Of a stretch of 11,308 bases of DNA, positions 1 through 6,913 are shown piece by piece; position 1 is the stretch's first letter; every line of letters begins with the position of its first letter. The DNA is from Victivallaceae bacterium (lineage in GTDB: Bacteria; Verrucomicrobiota; Lentisphaeria; Victivallales; Victivallaceae). The stretch is from contig JAQUOK010000047.1 of the NCBI GenBank assembly GCA_028717165.1, positions 1-11,308 of the forward strand, given 5' to 3'. Below the pieces are notes generated by a model, which had not been told where the DNA came from, ran no database searches, and saw only the letters and a program-made list of their open reading frames with translations. Position numbers and translations under genes: made by a program.

Positions 1-71
1 TTTTGAAACATTCGTCGCAATGGAGAAGCCAGCAAATACCCCACCCATACCGGACAAACTTTTTCAGCCAT
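1..71 (-). CDS. Class I SAM-dependent methyltransferase, N-terminal 23 codons only (runs off the window)
   Basis: Only the first 23 codons are present, reading MAEKVCPVWVGYLLASPLRR followed by MFQ. This resembles the opening of a group of small SAM-dependent methyltransferases that begin with a K-C/P-x-W-x-G-Y-L-L-x-x-P-L-R-R segment just before the SAM-binding domain; that match is from memory. The SAM motifs themselves lie beyond the window. I chose the ATG at 71 over the in-frame ATG at 80 because the AAGGA ribosome-binding site at 81-85 is 9 nt from the former and touches the latter. The gene starts 27 nt after the stop of the preceding methyltransferase, so it is probably the next gene of the same operon. 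Substrate unknown. The short length limits certainty. Confidence 0.6.
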   Translation of the reverse strand, partial: MAEKVCPVWVGYLLASPLRRMFQ

Positions 72-98
72 CTTTACCATTCCTTATTTTAAGTCGGT

Positions 99-905
99 TT
101 ATCTAAATTTCAAATGAACTATCCTGCATGATAACAGCGGACGCAGAAAAGGCAAACCGGCTATGACGGCAAACCATTTCCAGCGTTTTTTGTGATAATT
201 ATAATAGTCCCATTCTTCAATGAATCCGATTTGGCTGTTCCATGACTCAATATCCCTGCTTTTTTTCAACGCCCATTTGAATTCGGGAGCGTTATCCAGC
301 GTCTTCAGGGATTCATGCTTTTTGGCTCTGCCTACCGCGATCGGCGGGAGCATTTCAAACAGCATTTCGGCTTCAGGGAATTGGGAAACAAGTTTATTGA
401 ACAGTTTTTTCAGCTCATCCTCGGCAAAATACATGAACAATCCTTCCGCAATGATTAAAATCGGCTCCCCCCAATAATCGATATCATCCATCCATGAATA
501 ATCAAACATGGATTTGGCTATGAACTTTTTCCGGCTGTCTTCTTTCAGAAATTTCTTTCTCAACTCAATAGCGTCTGAGACATCCAGGTCATACCAGTAT
601 TTGTAATTGTCGTATTGCAGACGTTCTCTCCGGGTATCCAGGCCCGCGCCGAGATTAATGACTACGGCTCCAGGATTTTTACGCAGAAATTTATGGGTCG
701 CGTTGTCCAGCAGCATTGTTCTTATGCTGACGCCGAGCTGAGACAGCCACGACTTCTCAAACTTCGAAAAATCATAGTCGATTTCCGAAACCATTTTTAC
801 CGCCAGATAATCTTTTACAATGGAATCGTCCCGTTCGGTTTCATTTGCTCTTGCCCAGAGGGGAATCAAAAGCGTTTCCGGTATGCCCTTTAATTTGTTT
901 TTCAT
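99..905 (-). CDS. TcmP/LCMT-like SAM-dependent O-methyltransferase
   Basis: A 268-residue protein of the leucine carboxyl methyltransferase fold family (Pfam LCM, COG3315, named after the polyketide methyltransferase TcmP). The SAM-binding loop INLGAGLDTR is at residues 83-92, the acidic ribose-binding stretch WYDLDV at 104-109 and the family motif EGLFMYF at 154-160. It should transfer a methyl group from SAM to a carboxylate or hydroxyl of a small molecule in the cytoplasm; the substrate cannot be read from sequence. I start it at ATG 905 rather than 72 bases upstream, because an AAGGA ribosome-binding site sits about 9 nt before this ATG and the upstream extension lies inside the ABC gene. 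It begins 7 nt after the stop of the second ABC subunit, so the two are almost certainly co-transcribed, hinting that the methylated compound is related to the transporter's cargo or metal (inference). Confidence 0.85.
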   Translation of the reverse strand: MKNKLKGIPETLLIPLWARANETERDDSIVKDYLAVKMVSEIDYDFSKFEKSWLSQLGVSIRTMLLDNATHKFLRKNPGAVVINLGAGLDTRRERLQYDNYKYWYDLDVSDAIELRKKFLKEDSRKKFIAKSMFDYSWMDDIDYWGEPILIIAEGLFMYFAEDELKKLFNKLVSQFPEAEMLFEMLPPIAVGRAKKHESLKTLDNAPEFKWALKKSRDIESWNSQIGFIEEWDYYNYHKKRWKWFAVIAGLPFLRPLLSCRIVHLKFR

Positions 906-912
906 AATTTTT

Positions 913-2655
913 CTATCCTTGCATTTTCCAGCTTCCGGCTTTTTGCTGAGCCTGCCAGAGTTTACTATATAAACCATTGCTTTTAATCAGCGAAGTGTGA
1001 GTCCCGGACTCACAGATTGCGCCATTGTCCAACACCAGTACCTGTTCGGCTTTTTCGATAGTGCTGAATTTATGGGCAATTACTATCAGGGTTTTATTTT
1101 TCACCAGATGGTCGATTGCGTTCTGAATATCGTTTTCATTTTCCGGATCAAGCGAAGCCGTAGCCTCATCCAGCAGAATGACCGGGGCGTCTTTAAGGAT
1201 TGCCCGGGCTATCGAAATCCGCTGGCGTTCGCCGCCGGAAAGGGTTTTGCCGCCTTCGCTGACAAGCGTGTTATAGCCGTCAGGGAGATCCATGATAAAA
1301 TCATGACAATTCGCCAGCTTTGCCGCTTTGACAAGTTCATCGTCGCCAGCATGTATATTGCCTATCCTGATATTATTGGCAATGGTATCGTTGAACAAAA
1401 ATACGTCCTGGAAAACCATGGAAATATCAGTCAGGAGTTTTTCCGGTTCAATTTCCCTGATATCTGTTCCTCCGTACAATATTCTGCCGGATTGCACATC
1501 CCAGAATCTGGCCATGAGATTGGTCATGGTGGTTTTTCCCGATCCGGACACCCCGACCAGCGCGGTCATGGATTTTTCCGGAATATAACAATCTATGTCT
1601 TTCAAAATATCATGACGATGATACCTGAATGTAACCTTTTCGAACTTGAAATCATGCTTCCGGGAAAGGACGCGTTTTTCCTTGAACCGGGGTTCTCCGG
1701 TATTGAATATCTCATCAATCCGATCCATCGAATTCGCGGCATGGCGCAGCAACACCAGGTTGATGCCGAGTTTCTTGACCGGCTCGAAAAAATAAAAACC
1801 TAAAATCACGAAACTGAAAAGTTCAGGTATGGACAGACTGGCGGCAAGACACATTTTCACTGCTGAAAAGATCATTACCAGATAGCCGATATCCAGTATC
1901 ATCAAGGCAATCTGAACCGGAATGCCGGTCCATACTTCCGCCCGGAAACTCATTTTTTTCAAATAGAGCATTGATTTGTCGAGTTCCTTGAAACCGCTGC
2001 CGGTCATATTGTAGGCTTTCAGGGTTTTAATGGTATTCGCGTATTCAAGAATTCTTGACGAAGCGGCGTTAATTGCCTTGAGGTGTTTTTTTCCCAGTTT
2101 TTCAATCACTTTGCGGGCGATGACGAAAAAGATCATGGCCAGAGCCGTAACCGCAAACAGCACCATAGCCAATTTCAGATTGATGAAACATAAAAAAATG
2201 CCCAGCAGAATTGGAACAACAAGTGCCGAAACGAGGTCGGGCAGGCTGTGAGAAAAAACTTCTTCCGCTTTATTAACATCATGAAGCATGCGGGAAGTCA
2301 CATCACCGGGATCATTGTTCTTAAAAAAGCCCAATGACAGCCGGCGGAGTTTTTCCCCCAGCTTCAGTCTCACATCGGGACCGATGGTATAACTTTGGAC
2401 GAAATTGTTGCATTGTCCCAATATCCCCAGGACGATATAAAGCCCGAAAGCCGCGGTATAAAACCAGTAATATTTCCACAGCAGACCAAAATCATGGCCG
2501 CTCTTTTCCAGGACAGGAACCGCCAGGCTTAAAACTATCAGGTAGAGCAGGCCGTTAAAAGCTCCCCTCGGGAAGTTGGCAGCGACATTGCCGATAACTA
2601 TACTGCCGATTCGGCCTTTATATGCTTTTAATAGACTCCAGTTCTGTTTTCGCAT
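913..2655 (-). CDS. ABC transporter half-subunit B, fused membrane and ATPase domains (YbtQ/IrtB-like)
   Basis: A 580-residue type IV (exporter-fold) half-transporter: a six-helix membrane domain at about 1-310, then an ATPase domain. Walker A GVSGSGKT is at 368-375, Q-loop Q416, signature LSGGE 472-476, Walker B VILLDE 492-497 with catalytic Glu497, a normal SLD D-loop, and switch His528. All catalytic residues are intact. The start is ATG 2655, preceded by GGAGG at about 8 nt; it shares one base with the stop of the upstream half-subunit (TAATG), so translation is coupled and a 1:1 heterodimer is expected. The membrane-domain segment LSLGFFKNNDPGDVTSRMLHDV and flanking sequence look closer to the YbtP/Q and IrtA/B siderophore transporter group than to drug exporters (family recollection, not a search). 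Function as metallophore importer is inference; a small-molecule exporter is the main alternative. Confidence 0.88.
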   Translation of the reverse strand: MRKQNWSLLKAYKGRIGSIVIGNVAANFPRGAFNGLLYLIVLSLAVPVLEKSGHDFGLLWKYYWFYTAAFGLYIVLGILGQCNNFVQSYTIGPDVRLKLGEKLRRLSLGFFKNNDPGDVTSRMLHDVNKAEEVFSHSLPDLVSALVVPILLGIFLCFINLKLAMVLFAVTALAMIFFVIARKVIEKLGKKHLKAINAASSRILEYANTIKTLKAYNMTGSGFKELDKSMLYLKKMSFRAEVWTGIPVQIALMILDIGYLVMIFSAVKMCLAASLSIPELFSFVILGFYFFEPVKKLGINLVLLRHAANSMDRIDEIFNTGEPRFKEKRVLSRKHDFKFEKVTFRYHRHDILKDIDCYIPEKSMTALVGVSGSGKTTMTNLMARFWDVQSGRILYGGTDIREIEPEKLLTDISMVFQDVFLFNDTIANNIRIGNIHAGDDELVKAAKLANCHDFIMDLPDGYNTLVSEGGKTLSGGERQRISIARAILKDAPVILLDEATASLDPENENDIQNAIDHLVKNKTLIVIAHKFSTIEKAEQVLVLDNGAICESGTHTSLIKSNGLYSKLWQAQQKAGSWKMQG

Positions 2656-4427
2656 TATCCAACCTCCATTTCGCTGAGTTTCCAGCCCTTCGCCTTGCTG
2701 TGAGCTTCCCACATCTTCTTATAAATCCCATTTTTCATTAACAGTTCGCCGTGCCGGCCATGTTCCGCGATTTCTCCCTTGTCCATTACAAGGATATTAT
2801 CCGCATGAACAATGGTGGAAAGACGGTGGGCAATGACGATTACCGTTTTGTTTTTCATTACCCGCGAAAAAGCTTTCTGAATGTTTATTTCATTCTCCGC
2901 GTCCGTATAACAGCTTGCCTCATCGAGCAGGATGACCGGCGGATTTTTCAAGACTGCCCTGGCTATCGCAATACGCTGTTTTTCACCGCCGCTCAGGTGA
3001 ACTTCGCCACCTTCTCCAATCACCGTATCGTACCCCCTGGGAAGCGAGACAATGAAATCATGACAAAAGGCCGTTTCGGCGGCTTGCTCTATTTCCCGCT
3101 GAGAAACGCCGGTTTTATTCATGCATATATTCGCCCTGACAGTATCGGTCAGCATCTGAACATCCTGAAAAACCATTCCCACCATTTGGTTCAGCCCGGC
3201 GGTACCGACTGATTTTATGTTTTCTCCGCCAATTGAGATACTGCCCTCTTCAATATCCCACATCCGCGCGATTAAATGTACGAGAGTTGTTTTGCCTGAA
3301 CCGCTTGCTCCGACAATCGCGGTAAATGAGGATTCAGGAAATTTTACCGAAATATTTTTCAGTACCTGTTGAGAACCGGAATTATATTGAAATGAGACGT
3401 TTTTAAATTCGCTCTCATATTTTTTCGGTAAAGCGGGAAACACAGGTTCAGGCAGTTCTTTTTCTTGTAGAATGGAGCCTATCCGCTCACCTGCCGCAAA
3501 GATCATCTCGCAATGCCCCGCGATCAACATGACTTTTGCAAATTCGCTGAAACAACCGGTGCCCAGAATAAGAAAAAGCAGAATTGTCGCTATATCGGTT
3601 TGCCCGGTCCGCAATAAATGATATGCCACCGGCAGGATGAAAATTCCGCCGCCGATCACCATCGCGACAAAAATCACGAAGAACGGAGTCTGGCTTTTTG
3701 AAAGCATAACCGTGAAATGCCGATATCCCAGTACCGCGTCCTGGAGTCTTCTGAATGATTCGACACTGATATTGAACGCCTTCACCACCGGCATTCCCTG
3801 GACATATTCGACTATTGTCGAATGCATTGCTTCAATCGTTTCGTGGTATTTCCTCCAGAGCTGCTTCCGGTTCCGCCCCCCGGCAGCGACTCCGCTGTAC
3901 ATGATTTTTATCATCAGAAAGCCGATTGGCAACGGTACGAGTGCGGCCAGAGCCAACCTCCAATCAATAAAAAACAGAACGGTAATTGTACACAGGGGCA
4001 GAACGGTTCCGGCTATTACATCCGGAATATGATGTGCCACAAAGTTTTCTATTCTCTCAACGTCCTCGTGAATGGTTTTACGCACTCTGCCGGAACTGTT
4101 GTCCGACCAGAATCCCATCGGCAACTTGCCGAGATGACTCGTTATCCGGGTCCTGATCAAATAAAGCAGATCAAAAGCCGCGATATGGCTGAAAACAAAT
4201 GAAAACACTACGAAAAAATATCTGACGAATATTGCGGCCAACGCCAACAGGATAAATTGAAAGATCAGTTCGATATCCACGTTCATTCCCATATTGATGA
4301 ATTCATTTATGATTGAATAAATCAGCATATAGGGAACAATTGCGAGAACCGCTCCGAGCGTCGCGAGAATCGCCATCGCAATAAATTCTTTTTTCTTTAC
4401 CTTGATCAAATCAAAAATTATATTCAT
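2655..4427 (-). CDS. ABC transporter half-subunit A, fused membrane and ATPase domains (YbtP/IrtA-like)
   Basis: A 590-residue exporter-fold half-transporter. Hydrophobic helices span about 15-310; the segment around 101-135 (LPMGFWSDNSSGRVRK, then a DVERIENF..HHIPD stretch) resembles the siderophore-associated YbtP/IrtA group. ATPase domain: Walker A GASGSGKT 373-380, Q-loop Q421, signature LSGGE 478-482, Walker B VILLDE 498-503 with Glu503, switch His534. The D-loop region reads DEASCYTDAENE instead of the usual DEATSALDxxxE, a deviation I associate with one half of YbtPQ/IrtAB-type pairs (DEATAFADPENE-like). ATG 4427 has GGAGG 6 nt upstream. It sits 67 nt after tetR and overlaps subunit B by one base. 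Expected to form a heterodimer in the inner membrane. Iron-siderophore or metallophore import is the favoured reading, given the neighbouring flavodoxin and Fur-like gene; export of a toxic compound is possible. Confidence 0.88.
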   Translation of the reverse strand: MNIIFDLIKVKKKEFIAMAILATLGAVLAIVPYMLIYSIINEFINMGMNVDIELIFQFILLALAAIFVRYFFVVFSFVFSHIAAFDLLYLIRTRITSHLGKLPMGFWSDNSSGRVRKTIHEDVERIENFVAHHIPDVIAGTVLPLCTITVLFFIDWRLALAALVPLPIGFLMIKIMYSGVAAGGRNRKQLWRKYHETIEAMHSTIVEYVQGMPVVKAFNISVESFRRLQDAVLGYRHFTVMLSKSQTPFFVIFVAMVIGGGIFILPVAYHLLRTGQTDIATILLFLILGTGCFSEFAKVMLIAGHCEMIFAAGERIGSILQEKELPEPVFPALPKKYESEFKNVSFQYNSGSQQVLKNISVKFPESSFTAIVGASGSGKTTLVHLIARMWDIEEGSISIGGENIKSVGTAGLNQMVGMVFQDVQMLTDTVRANICMNKTGVSQREIEQAAETAFCHDFIVSLPRGYDTVIGEGGEVHLSGGEKQRIAIARAVLKNPPVILLDEASCYTDAENEINIQKAFSRVMKNKTVIVIAHRLSTIVHADNILVMDKGEIAEHGRHGELLMKNGIYKKMWEAHSKAKGWKLSEMEVG

Positions 4428-4466
4428 TTCAACCTCCAGTTAATTAGTTACATCAATCTCAAAAAA

Positions 4467-4477
4467 GAACGGCGTTC
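4467..4477. promoter_or_regulatory. Short palindrome GAACGgCGTTC ahead of the ABC genes, candidate operator
   Basis: An 11-bp perfect palindrome (GAACG, one central base, CGTTC) lies in the 67-nt gap between the tetR stop and the first ABC start. On the minus strand it is followed by six T residues. Its position suits either a TetR-family operator controlling the ABC genes or a very weak attenuator; the stem is too short for a convincing terminator. I see no clear -35/-10 pair in this gap. Low confidence. Confidence 0.3.
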
Positions 4478-4494
4478 AGTTTTGTTCAAAAAAA

Positions 4495-5142
4495 TTATTC
4501 TCCAAGCGGTTTGGGTTTCATTCTGGAAAAATCATATTCTGTCAATCCCTCATAACCGTAAAACATGAATTTCATTATCTCTTTCAGAAATTTAACCATC
4601 TTGCCGCGCGGAATATCATGCATGAGTATTTCCAGAATAATATTCATCCAGAAAGAGGCGATATTATGGGCAAAAAACAGTGAAATATCCGTTTTCAGTC
4701 CGGGATACAACCGTTCCGCTTTATTCATGCATTCCATGCCTACCCGGGTATAGCGTTCGATAAGTGATTCCCGGTAATCCTGCAGCGACGAACCATGCGC
4801 GCTGAACGCAATCATTTTAAGTATTTGCCGGTTTGCCTCTATAAAATCAGCCAGTTTTTCCAACATGAGAAAATGGTATTCTAAGCTCCACTTTTCGGGA
4901 TTCCCGTAGTCATGTCCAAGTTCACGGTCATCAAAATATTTATCAATTTCGCATATCACCGGTTTTACAATACTGACAAACAACTCATCTTTATTCCCGA
5001 AGTAATTGTAAATATTGCTGACGGAAACTCCTGCTTTTTCCGCAATCTTCCGCATGGAAGCCGGCTGGAATCCGCCGCCGGCAAATTCCTCCCGTGCCGC
5101 AGCAAGGATTTTCCTTTCAATTTTATCTTTCGGTATCTGCAT
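4495..5142 (-). CDS. TetR/AcrR-family transcriptional regulator
   Basis: A 215-residue protein with an N-terminal TetR DNA-binding domain: a helix rich in R/K/A (KIERKILAAAREEFAGGGF) and a helix-turn-helix at about 29-48 (ASMRKIAEKAGVSVSNIYNY) followed by the hallmark YFGNKDELF. The C-terminal two thirds is an unassigned ligand-binding and dimerisation domain. I start it at ATG 5142, where the TetR domain begins; ATG 5166 and TTG 5190 are in frame but lack a ribosome-binding site and would only add unconserved residues. Even at 5142 the Shine-Dalgarno (AAGAAGA) is weak, consistent with coupling to the upstream Fur-like gene, which it overlaps by 20 nt. The next gene is the ABC pair, so a role as local repressor sensing the transported compound is likely (inference from layout). 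Confidence 0.85.
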   Translation of the reverse strand: MQIPKDKIERKILAAAREEFAGGGFQPASMRKIAEKAGVSVSNIYNYFGNKDELFVSIVKPVICEIDKYFDDRELGHDYGNPEKWSLEYHFLMLEKLADFIEANRQILKMIAFSAHGSSLQDYRESLIERYTRVGMECMNKAERLYPGLKTDISLFFAHNIASFWMNIILEILMHDIPRGKMVKFLKEIMKFMFYGYEGLTEYDFSRMKPKPLGE

Positions 5143-5590
5143 AATGCTTATCTTCTTTATGTACATGGGGGAAACGCTTGCGGCCTTCAATTCTGACCAT
5201 CACTCCATATTTCTCAACCTCATATTTTTCACATACATCCAGTACCTGCTCTTCGAATTTGTCATCATTGAAGCTTGCCTCAAAACCACAGTCCAGACAG
5301 CATATTCTGCAGGTCACTTTTTCCGGAATGATATTTCTGTATAGATTTTTATTTCTATCCGAGGTCAAAACCGGCTCAATTAATCCAGCGGAACGCAACA
5401 GTTTCATATTACGGTAAACAGTAGATTTAGCAATTATGAAGCTGTTCCTTCCGGTTGCCGCAAAAATATCTTCCGCCGTAAAAAAATGCTCTTTAAAGCC
5501 TGCGGCAATACGGGCGATTTCCAGACGCTCCTGAGTGACAGACATCTGCTGTTTGTTTAAAAAGGTTTTAAAAAGATTGATTCTTTCCAT
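5123..5590 (-). CDS. Atypical Fur-family (ferric uptake regulator-like) transcriptional regulator
   Basis: A 155-residue Fur-family protein. The winged-helix domain fills residues 1-85, with TQERLEIARIA at 19-29, an FTAEDIF helix at 38-43 and the family recognition helix STVYRNMKLL at 56-65. The C-terminal half keeps one CxxC (CLDC, 98-101), as in the Fur structural zinc site, but the HHDH segment that precedes it in canonical Fur is replaced by roughly VTCR, and the second CxxC is missing; instead the tail has His142, His144 and His149. So metal sensing is probably altered. Start is ATG 5590; an in-frame TTG at 5605 is less likely. A GAGAG sequence about 8 nt upstream could be the ribosome-binding site. 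It lies 61 nt after flavodoxin and overlaps tetR by 20 nt. Fur, PerR or Zur subtype cannot be assigned. Confidence 0.85.
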   Translation of the reverse strand: MERINLFKTFLNKQQMSVTQERLEIARIAAGFKEHFFTAEDIFAATGRNSFIIAKSTVYRNMKLLRSAGLIEPVLTSDRNKNLYRNIIPEKVTCRICCLDCGFEASFNDDKFEEQVLDVCEKYEVEKYGVMVRIEGRKRFPHVHKEDKHYADTER

Positions 5591-5601
5591 AGTGTTTTCT
5601 C

Positions 5602-5642
5602 TCAAAGATTACAGTAGCGGTAACAGATACTGCAATCTTTGA
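5602..5642. repeat. 15-bp inverted repeat between flavodoxin and the Fur-like gene, candidate operator or mRNA hairpin
   Basis: The arms are 5602-5616 (TCAAAGATTACAGTA) and 5628-5642 (TACTGCAATCTTTGA), separated by 11 nt. They pair along their whole length except one position, which becomes a G-U wobble in the minus-strand transcript. No U-tract follows in the reading direction, so it is not a standard terminator. On the minus strand the first arm contains TTGCAG and the second TGTAAT (5608-5613, five of six matches to TATAAT) with a 16-nt spacer, so the repeat could be an operator laid over the promoter of the Fur-like gene, allowing autoregulation (inference). An RNA stem separating flavodoxin from the downstream message is the alternative. 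Confidence 0.65.
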
Positions 5643-5651
5643 AATATTGTC

Positions 5652-6149
5652 TTATAAACCTGCTTCTGATTTAAGCCGGCCGCACCATTTCCTGATACGC
5701 TCGAAGGTCAACTCGGACTCGTTATCCTCATCCAGTGCCAGTCCGACAAATTCACCGTTTATCTCGGCGGTCGAGGAGCCGTGTTTATAACCCTCGGCAC
5801 TCCAGCGTCCGATGACCTTAGCGCCGCGCTCCGTTACTTTCTGATACAACGTGCCAACCGCATCGACAAAAGTATCGCCGAACCCCATCTGGTCACCTTC
5901 TCCGAAAAGCGCCACAATTTTATCTTTCAGGTCACAATCGTTCAGCATAGCCAGCCCCCCAATCCAGTCATCCTGTATTTCTCCAACGCCCCACGTTGAA
6001 CTTCCGAGAATCAGAATATCCGCATTAAAATCTTCCGGTCGGGCATCGGCGGCGCTTATTGCTTTGCCGCCCAATTCCTTGGCAATGATGTTTGCCGCGT
6101 TTTCCGTATTGCCGGTGGTACTTCCGAAAATTACTTTGATATCCGCCAT
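5652..6149 (-). CDS. fldA: Long-chain flavodoxin
   Basis: A 165-residue flavodoxin, a soluble FMN electron carrier that replaces ferredoxin when iron is scarce. The phosphate-binding loop GSTTGNT is at 9-15, the first flavin-stacking loop SSTWGVGEIQDDW at 50-62 has Trp53, and the second flavin loop GEGDQMGFGDTF is at 83-94. The roughly 20-residue insertion splitting the last strand (about 117-140, containing STAEINGEFVGLALD) marks the long-chain type, and the length fits. At the position usually held by a Tyr stacking on the flavin there is Phe90, which should still stack but may shift redox potential. ATG 6149 follows an AAGGAG ribosome-binding site at 8 nt. It is 65 nt downstream of the DUF3793 gene, and I see no strong promoter in the gap, so both are probably driven from the operator-flanked promoter upstream. 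Confidence 0.95.
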   Translation of the reverse strand: MADIKVIFGSTTGNTENAANIIAKELGGKAISAADARPEDFNADILILGSSTWGVGEIQDDWIGGLAMLNDCDLKDKIVALFGEGDQMGFGDTFVDAVGTLYQKVTERGAKVIGRWSAEGYKHGSSTAEINGEFVGLALDEDNESELTFERIRKWCGRLKSEAGL

Positions 6150-6214
6150 AGTGATATCTCCTTCTATTTGTTTGTTAATCTTATTAGAGCGATTTACATA
6201 GATATTTTTGTGTT

Positions 6215-6841
6215 TTAGCTTATTACCGCATTTTTGATTTGGTCTACACAGACCGACAGGTCGCGATAATGTTCTATTACCGTTTTCCCGAACTCCTCGG
6301 CATAGCGGTATAACTTCATTGTTTTCAGGGAGCTTGCCGCATCACCATAAATCCGCCAGCGTCCCCGCGGTACCGATACTCCTGAATTATAATCGGATAT
6401 GAACCCCTGGACATCTTTCAGCGGATATCCCAGGAAGACACCAATTTCATGCGGGAAGTCACTACAGCAGAAGCGGGAACGCAATTCGTGCAAATACCTG
6501 TTTGCCGGGCAGTCTCCACCGTAACCGAGTTTTTGCAGGAAAGTTTTTACTTCAGCATCTTTCAGAACTCTTTCAAGAATCTCCCGGTCATAAAACAAGA
6601 CCTGAATATCACTCCCGTTATTTTTCATGATAAGGTAATCAAGCGCAAGTGTTTCAAGGATCATTTTCTGGTATGAACAGAAAATGTCGTAAGGCTGAAA
6701 CTCTCTTGCATGATAACAGTTGCTGATGCGTATCAGAACTGCCGGTTTCACTTTCATTATCACCGGTGAAGTTTTAACCAGCAAATAGCGCAACAACGCT
6801 TCTTCGTTGTTAGTACAAATATATTCCTGTCTTAATTTCAT
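6215..6841 (-). CDS. DUF3793 family protein
   Basis: A 208-residue cytoplasmic protein that I recognise as DUF3793 from the conserved segment FPHEIGVFLGYPLKDVQGFI at 129-148 and the following RGRWRIYGDA at 160-168. It has no signal peptide or membrane helix. Cysteines at 9, 42, 55, 111, 125, 126 and 198 are scattered, and HELRSRFCCSDFPHE places two of them next to the conserved motif. The biochemical function is unknown. Members of this family often lie beside flavodoxin and ferrous-iron (Feo) genes in anaerobes (recollection), which suits a role in iron homeostasis. ATG 6841 is preceded by AGGGAG at 9 nt; that ribosome-binding site is part of the downstream TTAGGG palindrome, so a protein bound there could also affect translation initiation only indirectly through transcription. 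First gene after the promoter at 6886-6913. Confidence 0.88.
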   Translation of the reverse strand: MKLRQEYICTNNEEALLRYLLVKTSPVIMKVKPAVLIRISNCYHAREFQPYDIFCSYQKMILETLALDYLIMKNNGSDIQVLFYDREILERVLKDAEVKTFLQKLGYGGDCPANRYLHELRSRFCCSDFPHEIGVFLGYPLKDVQGFISDYNSGVSVPRGRWRIYGDAASSLKTMKLYRYAEEFGKTVIEHYRDLSVCVDQIKNAVIS

Positions 6842-6842
6842 T

Positions 6843-6860
6843 AATTAGGGCTCCCTAATT
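6843..6860. promoter_or_regulatory. Perfect palindromic operator AATTAGGGCTCCCTAATT (downstream copy)
   Basis: An 18-bp sequence with 8-bp arms AATTAGGG / CCCTAATT around a 2-bp centre. It sits about 19-36 nt downstream of the predicted transcription start and contains the ribosome-binding site of the DUF3793 gene. A copy with 16 of 18 identical bases lies 69 bp away at 6912-6929. The TTAGG...CCTAA half-sites recall DtxR/IdeR-type iron-box half-sites, although the spacing is shorter than the classic 19-bp box; regulator identity is inference. Confidence 0.75.
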
Positions 6861-6885
6861 GTCGGGGCAAAAAAATTCTACAACT

Positions 6886-6913
6886 AGAATAAGCCCTAAA
6901 AAGAATATGTCAA
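6886..6913 (-). promoter_or_regulatory. Sigma70-type promoter for the DUF3793-flavodoxin operon
   Basis: On the minus strand a perfect -35 box TTGACA (6913-6908) is followed after 16 nt by TATTCT (6891-6886, four of six matches to TATAAT). Transcription should begin near 6879, giving a leader of about 38 nt. Upstream, 6927-6945 is a run of A/T tracts resembling an UP element. A lone TTAGGG half-site (6894-6899) lies in the spacer and full palindromes flank the promoter on both sides, implying tight repression. Confidence 0.7.

Noticed and set aside
997..1803. A 268-codon plus-strand open frame opposite the second ABC gene
   Set aside because: It lies wholly antisense to a gene with intact ABC motifs, has no recognisable domain or ribosome-binding site, and is a shadow of the codon pattern on the other strand.
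5602..5642. Reading the inverted repeat as an intrinsic terminator for flavodoxin
   Set aside because: No run of U follows in the minus-strand direction; the next bases are purine-rich (GAGAGAAAA) and lead directly into the next start codon.
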